From assembly GCF_000217935.1 (NCBI RefSeq), contig NZ_AFHI01000024.1:1-56048 (forward strand): a DNA stretch of 56,048 nt, written 5' to 3'. Source of the DNA: Rheinheimera sp. A13L. Its GTDB lineage: Bacteria; Pseudomonadota; Gammaproteobacteria; Enterobacterales; Alteromonadaceae. The translations under genes and the position numbers were made by a program. Shown here piece by piece: positions 25,658-34,352 of this stretch. The notes below the pieces were generated by a model, which worked only from the letters and a program-made list of their open reading frames with translations, was not told where the DNA came from and did no database searches. Numbering within the stretch: position 1 is the stretch's first letter; each line of letters begins with the position of its first letter.

Positions 25658-27084
25658 CAGGGGATCCTAAGCACCTGACCAATCAGAATATTGTCGCTTT
25701 TCAGATTATTGTGCCGGCGCAGTTCCGCCATGCTGACGCCATACTGTTTCGCCACTCGGGATAAAGACTCACCGCGTTTTACTTTATGAGTACGGTTACC
25801 ACTGCTGGCAACGGCTGTACTTCTGTTTTGTGCAGTTGGCATCACAGTAGGCACGGAACGGCCGTTATTTTTATGTGCGGCAAATAATGAATCTGCCGGT
25901 GGTGATTTTTCAAAATAACCTTTTACAGCCCTGAAAATAGCCTGTGCCAGCTTATGCTGATGATTTGGATCTTTGAGTAAACGCTCTTCGTTGTAGTTAG
26001 AAATAAAACCGGTTTCTACCAAAATTGACGGAATATCAGGTGCTTTTAATACCGCAAGACTGGCCGCTTGCGGCTCTTTTTTATGTAAATGCGCCACTGT
26101 CGACATTTCACGCAATACTTCTTTGGCCACTTCAAAACCAGTCACCATCGAATGGTTCATCGACAAATCCAATACGGTTTGCGCCAGATAACGTTCGTTG
26201 GCTGAATCTTTGATAACTTCAGCTACACCACCTAACAACTCTGAATGCTGCTCAGTTTGCTCCAGCATCCGGCCAACTTCAGTAGTAGCGCGGCGCATAG
26301 ACAACACCCAGACCGAAGCGCCATGAGCTTTGCGGTTTTGCACTGCATCAGCATGAATAGAGATTAATAAATCGGCCTGCTTTTGCCTTGCTATCTCAGG
26401 TCTTTTATTTGGATGGATGTAATAATCACCGGTACGGGTTAACACAGCTTTTAAACCAGGCTGTTTATTGATCATCGCTGCTAACTGGCGTGATACCGAC
26501 TGAGTAATAATTTTTTCGTGGGTACCTTTAGGCCCAACAGCACCGGGGTCCTGACCACCATGACCTGCGTCAATCGCAATAATAATATCTCGGCCAGTGA
26601 CTCTGCTGCTTGTTGCTGATTGAGCAGGCTGAGACACCACAGGCGCAGGTTTTGCTGAACTCACAGGTGCGCCTTGACTGGCGGAAGAAGCACTCCCCTG
26701 AGCTTTTAAATCAACAACTAAACGGTGGCCATAAGGAGGTGAAGGTGGCAAAGAGAAAATGCTATCGCTGACAGGGAAAGACAGTTCAATGACTACTGCT
26801 GTGGCAGCACTTGGAGTGCGGCTGGCATACACACGTTTAACTAAGGGCGAGTCACCAGTAACAGCACCTATATTTAAGCTGTTTACACCGGCCAGTTCGA
26901 TTTCCAACCGGCTTGGGTTACTTAAGCGTTTTACTTTATGAGACGGTGCGTTCGCTAAATCCAGCACTAGTCTGGTGTTATCAGGAGCATGCCAAATCCG
27001 CACTCCCTTGACACTGTTCACTGCCCAGCTGTGACTGCATAGCAGCAACAGCATCAGGCTAAACACCCGCACTATCAGACTCAT
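25657..27084 (-). CDS. amiB: N-acetylmuramoyl-L-alanine amidase AmiB/AmiC type with LysM
   Basis: Periplasmic zinc amidase that splits septal peptidoglycan at division. From the ATG at 27084 (475 residues, overlapping tsaE by four bases) the order is signal peptide (about 1-22), AMIN domain ([19 protein letters not shown]...), linker, Amidase_3 domain and one C-terminal LysM ([19 protein letters not shown]). Zinc ligands are in [11 protein letters not shown] and HADAV, with the catalytic Glu in [10 protein letters not shown]. The EnvC/NlpD-controlled helix region around [10 protein letters not shown] appears present. The LysM resembles Vibrio-type AmiB rather than E. coli AmiB. Confidence 0.93.
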   Translation of the reverse strand: MSLIVRVFSLMLLLLCSHSWAVNSVKGVRIWHAPDNTRLVLDLANAPSHKVKRLSNPSRLEIELAGVNSLNIGAVTGDSPLVKRVYASRTPSAATAVVIELSFPVSDSIFSLPPSPPYGHRLVVDLKAQGSASSASQGAPVSSAKPAPVVSQPAQSATSSRVTGRDIIIAIDAGHGGQDPGAVGPKGTHEKIITQSVSRQLAAMINKQPGLKAVLTRTGDYYIHPNKRPEIARQKQADLLISIHADAVQNRKAHGASVWVLSMRRATTEVGRMLEQTEQHSELLGGVAEVIKDSANERYLAQTVLDLSMNHSMVTGFEVAKEVLREMSTVAHLHKKEPQAASLAVLKAPDIPSILVETGFISNYNEERLLKDPNHQHKLAQAIFRAVKGYFEKSPPADSLFAAHKNNGRSVPTVMPTAQNRSTAVASSGNRTHKVKRGESLSRVAKQYGVSMAELRRHNNLKSDNILIGQVLRIP

Positions 27085-27566
27085 TGAGCCTGACTCCACT
27101 GAAGGGCAATAGCGTCCATCCATACCACAGCGTCCGGCTTATTCGCTGTCACGCTCAACTGGCGTTGGTTCTGATCAATCTGTAATTTCAGCTCCAAATC
27201 GGCATCAGCCAATAAACCATAACCACGTTCTGGCCATTCAATCAGACACAAGTTCCCTTTAGAGAAATAGTCACGGATGCCCATAAACTCCAGCTCTTCC
27301 GGGTCGCGCAGGCGGTATAAATCAAAATGGAATACGGGCTGGTCAGCAATAGTGTAAGGTTCAACCAAAGTGTAAGTTGGACTTTTTACATTGCCCTGAT
27401 GGCCCATAGCCTGCAACAAACCGCGGCTGAAGGTGGTTTTACCTGCACCTAAATCGCCTTGCAAATAAAGCACAGCACCCTGCCGTAAATGAGGGGCAAA
27501 TAAGGCAGCCAATGCCAAAGTAGCGGCTTCATCCGTTAAGTGAAAAGTGTAACTTTGAGCTGTCAT
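27081..27566 (-). CDS. tsaE: tRNA threonylcarbamoyladenosine synthesis ATPase TsaE
   Basis: P-loop ATPase of the TsaBDE complex that makes t6A37 in ANN-reading tRNAs, 161 residues. Walker A is [18 protein letters not shown], followed by the family segment [29 protein letters not shown] and CLIEWPERG. It is the first gene of the tsaE-amiB-mutL-miaA-hfq run. In E. coli nnr precedes it; here there is no nnr, only the repeat region at 27567-27937. Confidence 0.96.
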   Translation of the reverse strand: MTAQSYTFHLTDEAATLALAALFAPHLRQGAVLYLQGDLGAGKTTFSRGLLQAMGHQGNVKSPTYTLVEPYTIADQPVFHFDLYRLRDPEELEFMGIRDYFSKGNLCLIEWPERGYGLLADADLELKLQIDQNQRQLSVTANKPDAVVWMDAIALQWSQAQ

Positions 27567-27937
27567 CTGTACCTAAGCTGAGTGATCTCAGTCATAACTA
27601 TTTTATAAGCGCACATGCTGTTCAAGTACAGCAGATGAATTGGCCGCTATGCTAACAAAAACAGCGCAAAGCAGCCAGTTTCTTTCTATCCCCTTCGTAC
27701 TTGAAGCTGCAGCTTTGTTGGCTGTGAGCTCTCGCCCCAGTAGTTTGTGGCATATGATGGTTGGCAGACCTGCGAGTTCTCGCTTCAATCCAATTTCACA
27801 TAGGACTACTATGCTCCTGGGGTCTCAATCACTTGCCGCCTCGCTGCAACTCCAATTACTTTGGGGAGGTATAAAAGGCAAAGCAAAATCCTGATTGGCT
27901 TTTATGCTAAAGTGCGCAGCGAAAAACAGCGGATTTT
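27567..27937. other. Divergent tsaE-queG intergenic region
   Basis: No gene seen. It contains a MITE-like repeat copy (27686-27873) and must hold the promoters of tsaE and queG at its two ends. In enterics the nnr gene lies in this interval, so its absence here is notable. Confidence 0.6.
27686..27873. repeat. MITE-like palindromic element, copy B, with a 55-bp insertion
   Basis: It has the same left end (TACTTGAAGCTGCAGCTTTG), central hairpin (CACATAGGACTACTATG flanked by GGGG) and right end (GCTGCAACTCCAATTACTTT) as copy A. The continuity is broken at 27741-27795 by 55 bp absent from copies A and C. Without that stretch the length is 133 bp, close to the 130 bp of copy A. The outermost bases are less perfect than in copy A. 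Confidence 0.7.
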
Positions 27938-29104
27938 ATGATGACCAGCAACAGCCTCAGTACTACAAACAGCGACATCAATTGGCTGCATCTTGCAGAG
28001 CAAATCAAAGTCTGGGGCCAGCAATTGGGTTTCCAGCAGATAGGCATTACCGATACAGATTTAACCTCGGAAGAAGCTAAATTGCAGCAGTGGCTGGATG
28101 CTGGTTTTCACGGTGACATGGACTATATGGCCGCGCATGGCATGAAAAGAGCCCGCCCTGCTGAACTGCATCCAGGCACTCTGCGCGTGATCAGCGCACG
28201 AATGGACTATCTGCCAGAACATGCGCAGTTTGCCGCTAATCTGGCCGATCCCTCCATGGCTTATATCAGCCGTTATGCGCTGGGACGGGATTATCATAAG
28301 CTGATTCGTAACCGCTTAAAGCAGCTGGGCGAACGCATTGAAAAAGAGTTAGGGGCCTTGGGTTTCCGGCCTTTTGTGGACTCAGCCCCTATTCTGGAGC
28401 GGCCTTTAGCAGTCAAAGCAGGCTTGGGCTGGCAAGGCAAACATAGTCTGGTGCTGAATCAGGATGCGGGTTCATGGTTTTTCCTGGGTGAATTGCTGGT
28501 TGATATTCCCCTGCCTGTCGATACACCTAATTCGGAAGATTGCGGCACTTGTGTCGCATGCATCACTATCTGTCCTACTCAGGCCATAGTAGCACCTTAC
28601 ACTGTGGACGCCAGACGTTGTATCTCCTATCTGACGATAGAACTGCAAGGCGCTATTCCGGAAGAATTCCGGCCTTTACTGGGCAACCGTATTTATGGCT
28701 GCGACGATTGCCAACTGGTGTGCCCTGTCAACAGGGCGGCAGATATCACTAAAGAGCAAGACTTTCAGCGCAGACCACAGTGGCTGAATAAATCGCTGCT
28801 GGATTTATGGCACTGGACTGAAGCCGAATTTCTAAACTACACCCAAGGTTCAGCCATTCGCCGCATAGGCTATCAACGCTGGCAACGTAATATTGCTGTG
28901 GCTTTGGGTAATGCACCTTATGATCTGGCCATTATTGAAGCTTTGCAGCAACAACTACCGCAAAGTGAAGAGTTGGTAGCGGAACATATTCAGTGGGCTT
29001 TGCTACAACAGCAGAAAAAAAGTCTGTTGCAACAGAATTTATTAAGCCGCCAGACTGACCGTTTAGTAAGGGTTATTCAGAAGGGTTTACCACGGGATGC
29101 CTGA
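27938..29104 (+). CDS. queG: Epoxyqueuosine reductase QueG
   Basis: Cobalamin- and iron-sulphur-dependent enzyme for the last step of queuosine synthesis in tRNA, 388 residues. The N-terminal B12-binding part includes GMKRARPAELHPG, ALGRDYHKLIR and LAVKAGLGWQGKHSLVLNQDAGSW. Two 4Fe-4S motifs follow: CGTCVACITICPTQA and the pair around CDDCQLVCPVN, with a further Cys in ARRCISYLTIEL. The C-terminal HEAT-like part is short. The start is ATGATG at 27938 or 27941; the ribosome-binding site is weak. It converges on the DUF1289 gene with a 32-base overlap. Confidence 0.95.
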   Translation: MMTSNSLSTTNSDINWLHLAEQIKVWGQQLGFQQIGITDTDLTSEEAKLQQWLDAGFHGDMDYMAAHGMKRARPAELHPGTLRVISARMDYLPEHAQFAANLADPSMAYISRYALGRDYHKLIRNRLKQLGERIEKELGALGFRPFVDSAPILERPLAVKAGLGWQGKHSLVLNQDAGSWFFLGELLVDIPLPVDTPNSEDCGTCVACITICPTQAIVAPYTVDARRCISYLTIELQGAIPEEFRPLLGNRIYGCDDCQLVCPVNRAADITKEQDFQRRPQWLNKSLLDLWHWTEAEFLNYTQGSAIRRIGYQRWQRNIAVALGNAPYDLAIIEALQQQLPQSEELVAEHIQWALLQQQKKSLLQQNLLSRQTDRLVRVIQKGLPRDA

Positions 29105-29276
29105 GGTCAAACTGGGGCTTGGCAGTCAAACGTTGTTGCGAATTTTGTAAAATTTGTAGTTTTTGCGTGCGATCGGCGGTATGCCAGTCTTTAATTTCCT
29201 GCAAAGTACGGCCACAACCTAAACAGACGTCAGAGTGGTTTAAACAACAAATACGGTTACAAGGTGATGCAGGCAT
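29073..29276 (-). CDS. DUF1289 cysteine-rich small protein
   Basis: A 67-residue protein with the DUF1289 pattern SPCNRICCLNHSDVCLGCGRT, four or five cysteines likely to bind a metal, then LQEIKDWHTADRTQKLQIL. The ATG at 29276 has an excellent GGAGGA five bases upstream; the ATG at 29303 lacks one. Its 3' end lies inside the queG coding region on the other strand. Function of the family is unknown. Confidence 0.82.
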   Translation of the reverse strand: MPASPCNRICCLNHSDVCLGCGRTLQEIKDWHTADRTQKLQILQNSQQRLTAKPQFDLRHPVVNPSE

Positions 29277-29327
29277 AGGCTCCTCCGTTAGCAGATTAAG
29301 CATAGCCTGCAATCCACCATCCATCCC

Positions 29328-29822
29328 CTACTTACGCTGTTTTGGCACCCAGGCCCAGACAAACTCTGCAATCACTGGCTCCACATTCACTTCGTCAGTA
29401 ATTTTCACCAGAATAGTGATGTCGCCTTTTTCAGTGTCGCGGATAAACTGGATCTGCTCTTCAGTTAACGAAGTGGTCGCAACCAGTTTGCCAGTGGCTC
29501 TTTTGACATAGTTCAGCTGCATCGACTTTAACAACGGAATACGGTCGTCCGCCACATGCAAACCTACCAAAAAGCCACTGGCCGACTCGCCCAACAAAGC
29601 CATAGCAGCTGCATGCACTGAACCAATGTGGTTTTGTACCTTGGTTTTATTCGCCAGGCTCAACTGCGCTTGCTGGAAATTTAATACATCTACTTTCACC
29701 GAAGCAGTACCGGCAAACTTCACTGCTTTGCCAAATAACAAGGTCAATAAAGGTGAACGTAACCAGGGCGAGTAGTGATTGATTTTGGCAACATAACGGC
29801 CAAGTTTATTGATGGCTTTCAT
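29328..29822 (-). CDS. DUF4442 hotdog-fold thioesterase-like protein
   Basis: A 164-residue protein of the DUF4442 / YiiD C-terminal type hotdog fold. The central helix region is QNHIGSVHAAAMALLGESASG, the place of the active-site residues in hotdog thioesterases, followed by the strands KSMQLNYVKRATGKLVATTSL and DITILVKITDEVNVEPVIAEF. The ATG at 29822 has AGGTAAG upstream. The reading frame stays open further upstream only because it runs through the tRNA genes, so the long version is rejected. Substrate unknown. Confidence 0.8.
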   Translation of the reverse strand: MKAINKLGRYVAKINHYSPWLRSPLLTLLFGKAVKFAGTASVKVDVLNFQQAQLSLANKTKVQNHIGSVHAAAMALLGESASGFLVGLHVADDRIPLLKSMQLNYVKRATGKLVATTSLTEEQIQFIRDTEKGDITILVKITDEVNVEPVIAEFVWAWVPKQRK

Positions 29823-29946
29823 ACTGGTCTTACCTGTAAGTTTTAGTCTGGCAAAGATAGCAGTAATAAAATCAGGCAGCAAGTTAGACGCAGGACAAAG
29901 AAGAGTAAGTTTGAATTTAAGTTGGAAACAGAAAAGCGATAAAATT

Positions 29947-30022
29947 TGGAGCGGGCAACGAGGCTCGAACTCGTGACCTCGACCTTGGCAAGGTCGCGCT
30001 CTACCAACACAACTATGCCCGC
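29947..30022 (-). tRNA. tRNA-Gly(GCC), divergent copy, possibly not functional
   Basis: 76 bases with encoded CCA. The acceptor, anticodon arm (GCC at 34-36) and T arm are identical to the two upstream copies. Three substitutions hit the D arm: C11 to T, C13 to G and A14 to T. The 13-22 pair becomes G-G, 11-24 becomes a wobble, and the conserved A14 that pairs with U8 is lost. It is the promoter-distal copy of the trio. It may be a decaying copy or a tRNA with a role outside normal translation. Confidence 0.75.
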
Positions 30023-30072
30023 ATGGGTAGTGTTTGAATAGAGTGAATTGATTACTTAACAAGATTGAAATT

Positions 30073-30148
30073 TGGAGCGGGCAACGAGGCTCGAACTCGT
30101 GACCTCGACCTTGGCAAGGTCGCGCTCTACCAACTGAGCTATGCCCGC
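30073..30148 (-). tRNA. tRNA-Gly(GCC)
   Basis: 76 bases with encoded CCA. It has acceptor stem GCGGGCA/TGCCCGC with U73, D arm GCTC/GAGC, anticodon loop TTGCCAA, and T arm with TTCGAGC. It is identical to the copy at 30204. The three-copy arrangement downstream of orn matches glyV-glyX-glyY of E. coli. Confidence 0.97.
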
Positions 30149-30203
30149 TTAGGGGTATTACTGATTTTTGTCTCAAACTGGTTATTGGTGGACCAATTTG
30201 ATT

Positions 30204-30279
30204 TGGAGCGGGCAACGAGGCTCGAACTCGTGACCTCGACCTTGGCAAGGTCGCGCTCTACCAACTGAGCTATGCCCGC
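30204..30279 (-). tRNA. tRNA-Gly(GCC)
   Basis: Promoter-proximal copy of the trio, identical in sequence to the one at 30073 and with encoded CCA. About 55 bases separate it from the next copy. The shared promoter probably lies in the stretch 30280-30335, after the orn terminator. Confidence 0.97.
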
Positions 30280-30330
30280 ATCCTGTTTTCGTAATCTGTG
30301 CTCTTTACGTTGGAATTAAAGAAGATTACT

Positions 30331-30367
30331 AAAAACACCGCTTCAATTGAATTTTCGTTCGAAGCGG
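30331..30367 (-). terminator. Terminator after orn
   Basis: CCGCTTC (30338-30344) pairs with GAAGCGG (30361-30367) and is followed on the minus strand by TGTTTTTAG. The 16-base loop can pair further in part. It separates orn from the tRNA trio. Confidence 0.65.
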
Positions 30368-30406
30368 CGCGCATTTTACAAAATTCCCTGCCCTTTGCAA
30401 GAGATT

Positions 30407-30958
30407 TTATTCAGGAATTTTGAAAAAATGTGTTTTATAAACTGCTAATTCAGCAATAGATTCCCGAATATCATCCAAAGCTAAATGACTTGATGACTTT
30501 TTAACCAGCTTAGTCACTTCCGGATACCATCTTCTGGCCAACTCTTTCACTGTGCTGACATCCAGATTGCGGTAGTGGAAAAAAGCCTCAAATTCCGGTG
30601 CATACTTGACTAAAAAGCGTCTGTCCTGACCAATGCTATTGCCGCACATGGGAGATTTGCCTGCAGGCACATAATCAGACAAGAAGCTGATGGTCTGTGC
30701 CATAGCGTCGGCTAATTCAACTTCACTTTCCAGGCAACGTTTGGTTAAACCGCTTTTGCCATGGGTTTCAGTGCACCATGCATCCATGCCGTCTAAAACT
30801 TCTTTTGGTGTTTTAATAGCAAACACCGGGCCTTCAGCAAGGATATTTAACTGGCTGTCGGTCACTATAGTGGCCATTTCTAAAATCACATCCTTTTCCG
30901 GATCCAGACCTGTCATTTCCAGATCGATCCACACCAGATTATTGTCGTTGCTCGCCAT
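30407..30958 (-). CDS. orn: Oligoribonuclease
   Basis: DEDDh 3'-5' exonuclease that degrades RNA dinucleotides, including pGpG from cyclic-di-GMP breakdown; 183 residues. ExoI motif [18 protein letters not shown] holds D and E, ExoII is [11 protein letters not shown], and the ExoIII region [14 protein letters not shown] holds H and D. It is adjacent to and divergent from rsgA, as in E. coli. The link to cyclic-di-GMP is of note because an EAL protein is encoded at 51804. Confidence 0.97.
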   Translation of the reverse strand: MASNDNNLVWIDLEMTGLDPEKDVILEMATIVTDSQLNILAEGPVFAIKTPKEVLDGMDAWCTETHGKSGLTKRCLESEVELADAMAQTISFLSDYVPAGKSPMCGNSIGQDRRFLVKYAPEFEAFFHYRNLDVSTVKELARRWYPEVTKLVKKSSSHLALDDIRESIAELAVYKTHFFKIPE

Positions 30959-31086
30959 GCTGTATACCTTTGATTAGTGCAGCCAGTTTTGCTGCTTTGT
31001 AACTTGCCCGAATAGCGGTATCATACTATGCCTTAAGCAAAGTAAAAACCGCCGCAGTCAGGCGACAGTAAAGGCACAAGGCCACA

Positions 31087-32130
31087 GTGACCAAAAAAAA
31101 GCATCTTAATCAACGCCAGCATCAACGTATAGCCGCCAATCAGGATCGTCGTTTAGCCCGGGCTCAGAATAAAACCAACAAAAAAGAGCTGGATTCAGAC
31201 TTATTGGCTGAAGCTGAACATGGCTTAGTGATCAGTCGTTTTGGTCAACATGCCGATATTGAAGATAGCTCAGGCCAGATTTTCCGCTGCAATATCCGTC
31301 GCACTATCAACTCCTTAGTCACAGGCGACAAAGTCGTATTCTGCCGAACTAAAGTACCGGGCGGTGGCCCAGAGGGTGTGGTGGAGGCCGTAGCAGAACG
31401 TGAGTCTGTTTTACTGCGCCCGGATTTTTATGATGGTTTAAAACCTGTAGCGGCCAATATAGATTTAATGATTATTGTCTCAGCCGTTTTGCCAGCTTTT
31501 TCACTGAATATTGTCGACCGTTACTTGATAGCCGCCGAAGCCATGCATATCAAGCCGTTGTTACTGCTGAATAAAATTGATTTATTAACCGAAGAGCAGC
31601 GCGCTGAAGTCGATCAGCAACTGGCGATTTATCAGAACATTGGTTACGAGTTTTTATTACTGAGTGCTAAAACCGGTGAAGGTACAGCTCAGCTGGATTC
31701 TTACCTGAAGCAAGGCGTCAGTATTTTTGTCGGTCAGTCTGGTGTAGGTAAGTCCTCTTTAGTGAATAACCTGCTGCCTGATTTGGGTGTAGAAACCCGC
31801 GAAGTATCAGAAAACTCAGGTTTAGGCCAACACACCACCACCACAGCACGTTTGTATCATTTACCGGATGGCGGCGATTTAATAGATTCGCCCGGTATCC
31901 GCGAATTCGCGCTGTGGCATTTAGAACCAGACCAGATTGTTTTGGGTTTTCCGGAATTTAAAGACTGGCTGGGCCGCTGTAAATTCCGTGACTGTAAACA
32001 TTTGAATGACCCGGGCTGTGCACTGCAACATGCGGTCAGTATTGGTGAAGTTCACCCGGAACGTTTTGCCAGTTATCATAAAATCCTGCTCAGTATGGCG
32101 CAGGATAAACCGAATTATTTTCAACCCTGA
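31087..32130 (+). CDS. rsgA: Small ribosomal subunit biogenesis GTPase RsgA
   Basis: Circularly permuted GTPase involved in late 30S maturation, 347 residues. The start is GTG at 31087, giving the basic N-terminus [20 protein letters not shown] that matches the family. OB fold next ([17 protein letters not shown]), then G4 LLNKIDLL before G1 [17 protein letters not shown] and G3 DSPGIREF. The permuted order is diagnostic. The C-terminal zinc finger is [14 protein letters not shown]. It is followed 14 bases later by psd. Confidence 0.97.
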   Translation: MTKKKHLNQRQHQRIAANQDRRLARAQNKTNKKELDSDLLAEAEHGLVISRFGQHADIEDSSGQIFRCNIRRTINSLVTGDKVVFCRTKVPGGGPEGVVEAVAERESVLLRPDFYDGLKPVAANIDLMIIVSAVLPAFSLNIVDRYLIAAEAMHIKPLLLLNKIDLLTEEQRAEVDQQLAIYQNIGYEFLLLSAKTGEGTAQLDSYLKQGVSIFVGQSGVGKSSLVNNLLPDLGVETREVSENSGLGQHTTTTARLYHLPDGGDLIDSPGIREFALWHLEPDQIVLGFPEFKDWLGRCKFRDCKHLNDPGCALQHAVSIGEVHPERFASYHKILLSMAQDKPNYFQP

Positions 32131-32144
32131 GGTTTAAATCCACC

Positions 32145-33011
32145 ATGGATAAAGTCAAAATCGCATTGCAATATGCAATGCCAAAGCATTTGTTGTCCCG
32201 TCTTGTTGGCTATTTGGCGGCGGCGCATTTAGGTTTTATCAGCCATGCACTGATCAGCCTGTTTATCAAGGCCTATAAAATTAATATGGCCGAAGCCCAA
32301 TTTGAAAAGGCTTCTGACTACGCCAGCTTTAATGAATTTTTTACCCGTCCATTAAAAGAAGGTATACGCCCAATCAATACCGACGCTGATATCGTTTGTC
32401 AGCCGGTTGATGGCGCTATCAGTCAGTTGGGTGATATTGTCGACGGCAAGTTGATTCAGGCGAAGAACCACAACTATTCATTGCAGGCATTATTAGGCGG
32501 CGATGCGGCTACGGCAGCGCCTTATGCTGGCGGTAAGTTTGCCACTATTTATTTAGCGCCCAAAGACTATCACCGTATTCATATGCCAATCACCGGCACC
32601 TTACGTGAAATGATTTATGTGCCTGGTGACTTGTTTTCAGTGAACCCTTTAACCGCAGAAAACGTGCCGGATTTATTTGCCCGTAATGAGCGTGTAGTAG
32701 CGATTTTTGATACTGAATTGGGCCCTATGGCGCTGGTGTTAGTGGGCGCAACTATAGTGGCCAGCATAGAAACTGTCTGGGCTGGTACAGTGACGCCACC
32801 TGCTGGTAAAGACGTGTTCCGCTGGACTTACCCTGCCACAGGGCCACAAGCTGTTACTTTAGAAAAAGGCGCAGAAATGGGCCGCTTTAAACTGGGTTCC
32901 ACAGTGATCCTGGCGTTCCAGGCTGGTCAGATTGAATTTACTGACAAACAATATCCAACAGCGGTCACCCGAATGGGCGAGCCCTTTGCCGATATAGTCT
33001 CGAAAGATTAA
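32145..33011 (+). CDS. psd: Phosphatidylserine decarboxylase proenzyme
   Basis: Inner-membrane enzyme that makes phosphatidylethanolamine, 288 residues. The proenzyme cuts itself within LGST ([11 protein letters not shown], near residue 252), turning the Ser into the pyruvoyl group. The catalytic Asp/His triad regions are [10 protein letters not shown] and [11 protein letters not shown]. The order orn/rsgA-psd is conserved with E. coli, though the mscM gene that follows psd there is absent here. Confidence 0.97.
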   Translation: MDKVKIALQYAMPKHLLSRLVGYLAAAHLGFISHALISLFIKAYKINMAEAQFEKASDYASFNEFFTRPLKEGIRPINTDADIVCQPVDGAISQLGDIVDGKLIQAKNHNYSLQALLGGDAATAAPYAGGKFATIYLAPKDYHRIHMPITGTLREMIYVPGDLFSVNPLTAENVPDLFARNERVVAIFDTELGPMALVLVGATIVASIETVWAGTVTPPAGKDVFRWTYPATGPQAVTLEKGAEMGRFKLGSTVILAFQAGQIEFTDKQYPTAVTRMGEPFADIVSKD

Positions 33012-33018
33012 ATACATC

Positions 33019-33045
33019 AAGCAGAGCCTGGCTCTGCTTTTTTTT
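33019..33045 (+). terminator. Terminator of rsgA-psd
   Basis: AAGCAGAGC pairs with GCTCTGCTT across a CTG loop and continues into eight T residues in total. It is placed right after the psd stop. Confidence 0.85.
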
Positions 33046-33093
33046 AATCTGAACTTTTGATTTGTGTGTTGCTTCAGGTTACGGAGAATACAA

Positions 33094-33777
33094 ATGCAGA
33101 TTATTGCCCACCGTGGTGCCAGCGGATCCTATCCGGAAAATACCTTGCTGGCGATAGAACAGGCTTTACTGGCAAAGGCCGATGGCATTGAAATTGATGT
33201 ATTTTGTGTCGAAAATACTCTGGTGGTGATCCATGACCAGAATGTCAGCCGCACCACCAACGGTACAGGTTTTTTGTCGGATTTCACCTTAAAGCAACTG
33301 CAGCAACTGGACGCAGGTTCAGGCCAGCAGGTGCCTACTTTATGGCAAGTGCTGCAACTGGTGAACAATCAAACGCTGCTGAATATTGAACTCAAAGGCG
33401 CCGATACTGCAGAAGCGTTATTACAACTGATCGAAAAAGCTGAAACTGAACTAGGCACAGAGCCGGATAAACTGCTTATTTCTTCTTTTAATCATCCTCT
33501 GCTAAAATACATTAAAACACAGAGGCCAGATTTAAAAACCGGCGCTTTAACAGCTTCATTACCGCTGGATTATGCCGCCTTTGCATCAGAACTGGGCGCC
33601 TGGTCAGTGAATTGTGATAAAGATTTTATTGATCAACAGATGGTTGCGGATGCACATCAACGTGGCTTAAAAGTACTGGTTTACACAGTCAACGATGCTG
33701 TCACTGCCGCAAAAATGCAGCAGTTAGGAGTAGATGGGATTTTTTGTAATTATCCGCAGCAAGCCAGAAGCTGGTAG
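33094..33777 (+). CDS. Glycerophosphodiester phosphodiesterase (UgpQ type)
   Basis: A 227-residue cytoplasmic GDPD-family TIM barrel that splits glycerophosphodiesters into glycerol-3-phosphate and an alcohol. Motif HRGASGSYPENT (residues 6-17) has the catalytic His and Glu; EIDVF and VVIHDQNVSRTTNGTG follow, with the second His. Metal-binding Glu is in LNIELKG. The ATG at 33094 has CGGAG upstream. It lacks a signal peptide, unlike GlpQ. Its place after psd fits phospholipid turnover. Confidence 0.92.
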   Translation: MQIIAHRGASGSYPENTLLAIEQALLAKADGIEIDVFCVENTLVVIHDQNVSRTTNGTGFLSDFTLKQLQQLDAGSGQQVPTLWQVLQLVNNQTLLNIELKGADTAEALLQLIEKAETELGTEPDKLLISSFNHPLLKYIKTQRPDLKTGALTASLPLDYAAFASELGAWSVNCDKDFIDQQMVADAHQRGLKVLVYTVNDAVTAAKMQQLGVDGIFCNYPQQARSW

Positions 33778-33792
33778 CAGTTCAACAGAAGA

Positions 33793-34188
33793 TCAGCCTT
33801 TGTGGCTATCACAGCTATGACACTGATTACACAAACGAATATTGAGTATGTGCGCCAGCACCACAAAAGATGCACCGACAATCAGAATGTAATGTTCATA
33901 GTCATGGCCAAAGATGTCTTTTTGCCAATAGATAAAGCCACCTAAAAACAACGAATAAAAAGGGTAAATCTTTTTATGGTAACGGTGGAAACCAGCAAAC
34001 AAGGTAATAAAACCCAAGGCCATAGTGATCAACAGGATAATCTGCTCAAAGGCATGATTATGCCAGGCGCTTAAGCCCAACAGTGGCAACACGGGCAATA
34101 ACACAGGCAGCATAATGCAATGGATAGCACACAAAGATGTGATAGCTATGCCTACTTTATCCAATGTACTACGAACCTGACTTAACAC
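33793..34188 (-). CDS. MerC-domain membrane protein, probable metal transporter
   Basis: A 131-residue protein with four predicted membrane helices. The first holds the MerC metal motif SLCAIHCIMLPVLLP (Cys-x3-Cys followed by Pro), and the C-terminus is rich in Cys and His (CNQCHSCDSH). The family was named for mercuric ion uptake, but chromosomal members without merA or merR nearby are probably not mercury genes. I start at the GTG 34188, with GGAG 9 bases upstream; the frame continues upstream only through the promoter. A Zur-like operator sits in that promoter (34211-34233), which suggests zinc control. Transport of zinc is inference. Confidence 0.75.
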   Translation of the reverse strand: MLSQVRSTLDKVGIAITSLCAIHCIMLPVLLPVLPLLGLSAWHNHAFEQIILLITMALGFITLFAGFHRYHKKIYPFYSLFLGGFIYWQKDIFGHDYEHYILIVGASFVVLAHILNIRLCNQCHSCDSHKG

Positions 34189-34195
34189 GAATTGA

Positions 34196-34216
34196 CACTC
34201 CGTTTTTGAAGGAGTG
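34196..34216 (-). promoter_or_regulatory. Stem-loop masking the ribosome-binding site of the MerC gene
   Basis: CACTCC (34196-34201) and GGAGTG (34211-34216) form a 6-bp stem across nine bases. On the minus-strand transcript the GGAG at 34201-34198 is the ribosome-binding site of the GTG start. It would be hidden in the folded form. Short, so it may be chance. Confidence 0.35.
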
Positions 34217-34233
34217 AGATAATATAACAAATC
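34211..34233 (-). promoter_or_regulatory. Candidate Zur operator over the MerC-gene promoter
   Basis: The plus strand reads TGAGATAATATAACA at its core. It differs at two positions of 15 from the E. coli znu operator core as I recall it (TGTGATATTATAACA). Both flanks also fit the GAAATGTTATANTATAACATTTC palindrome in part. The -10 candidate TATTAT lies inside, with TTGTTT 16 bp upstream, so binding would block the promoter. Confidence 0.55.
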
Positions 34234-34352
34234 AAAAGAAAAACAAACCGCCTGTCCTATTCTTTTCCTAGCTGCAGAGAAAAGCTGGCTGACTGAATCG
34301 GTTTCTGGCCTCTGCTATGGCATAATGCGGAAAATTTTTTGGAGGCAAAGTC

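Noticed and set aside
29823-30248. N-terminal extension of the DUF4442 gene, 142 more codons
   Set aside because: The frame is open only because it crosses the tRNA-Gly repeats, which gives repeated peptide sequence. The ATG at 29822 fits the family length.
29947-30279. tRNA-Gly trio as an integration site of a genomic island
   Set aside because: No integrase, no direct repeat of the tRNA 3' end outside the trio, and the flanks (orn and queG) keep the ancestral order.
33793-34188. MerC-like gene as part of a mercury-resistance operon
   Set aside because: No merA, merP, merT or merR lies nearby and there is no transposon. The promoter suggests zinc control instead.
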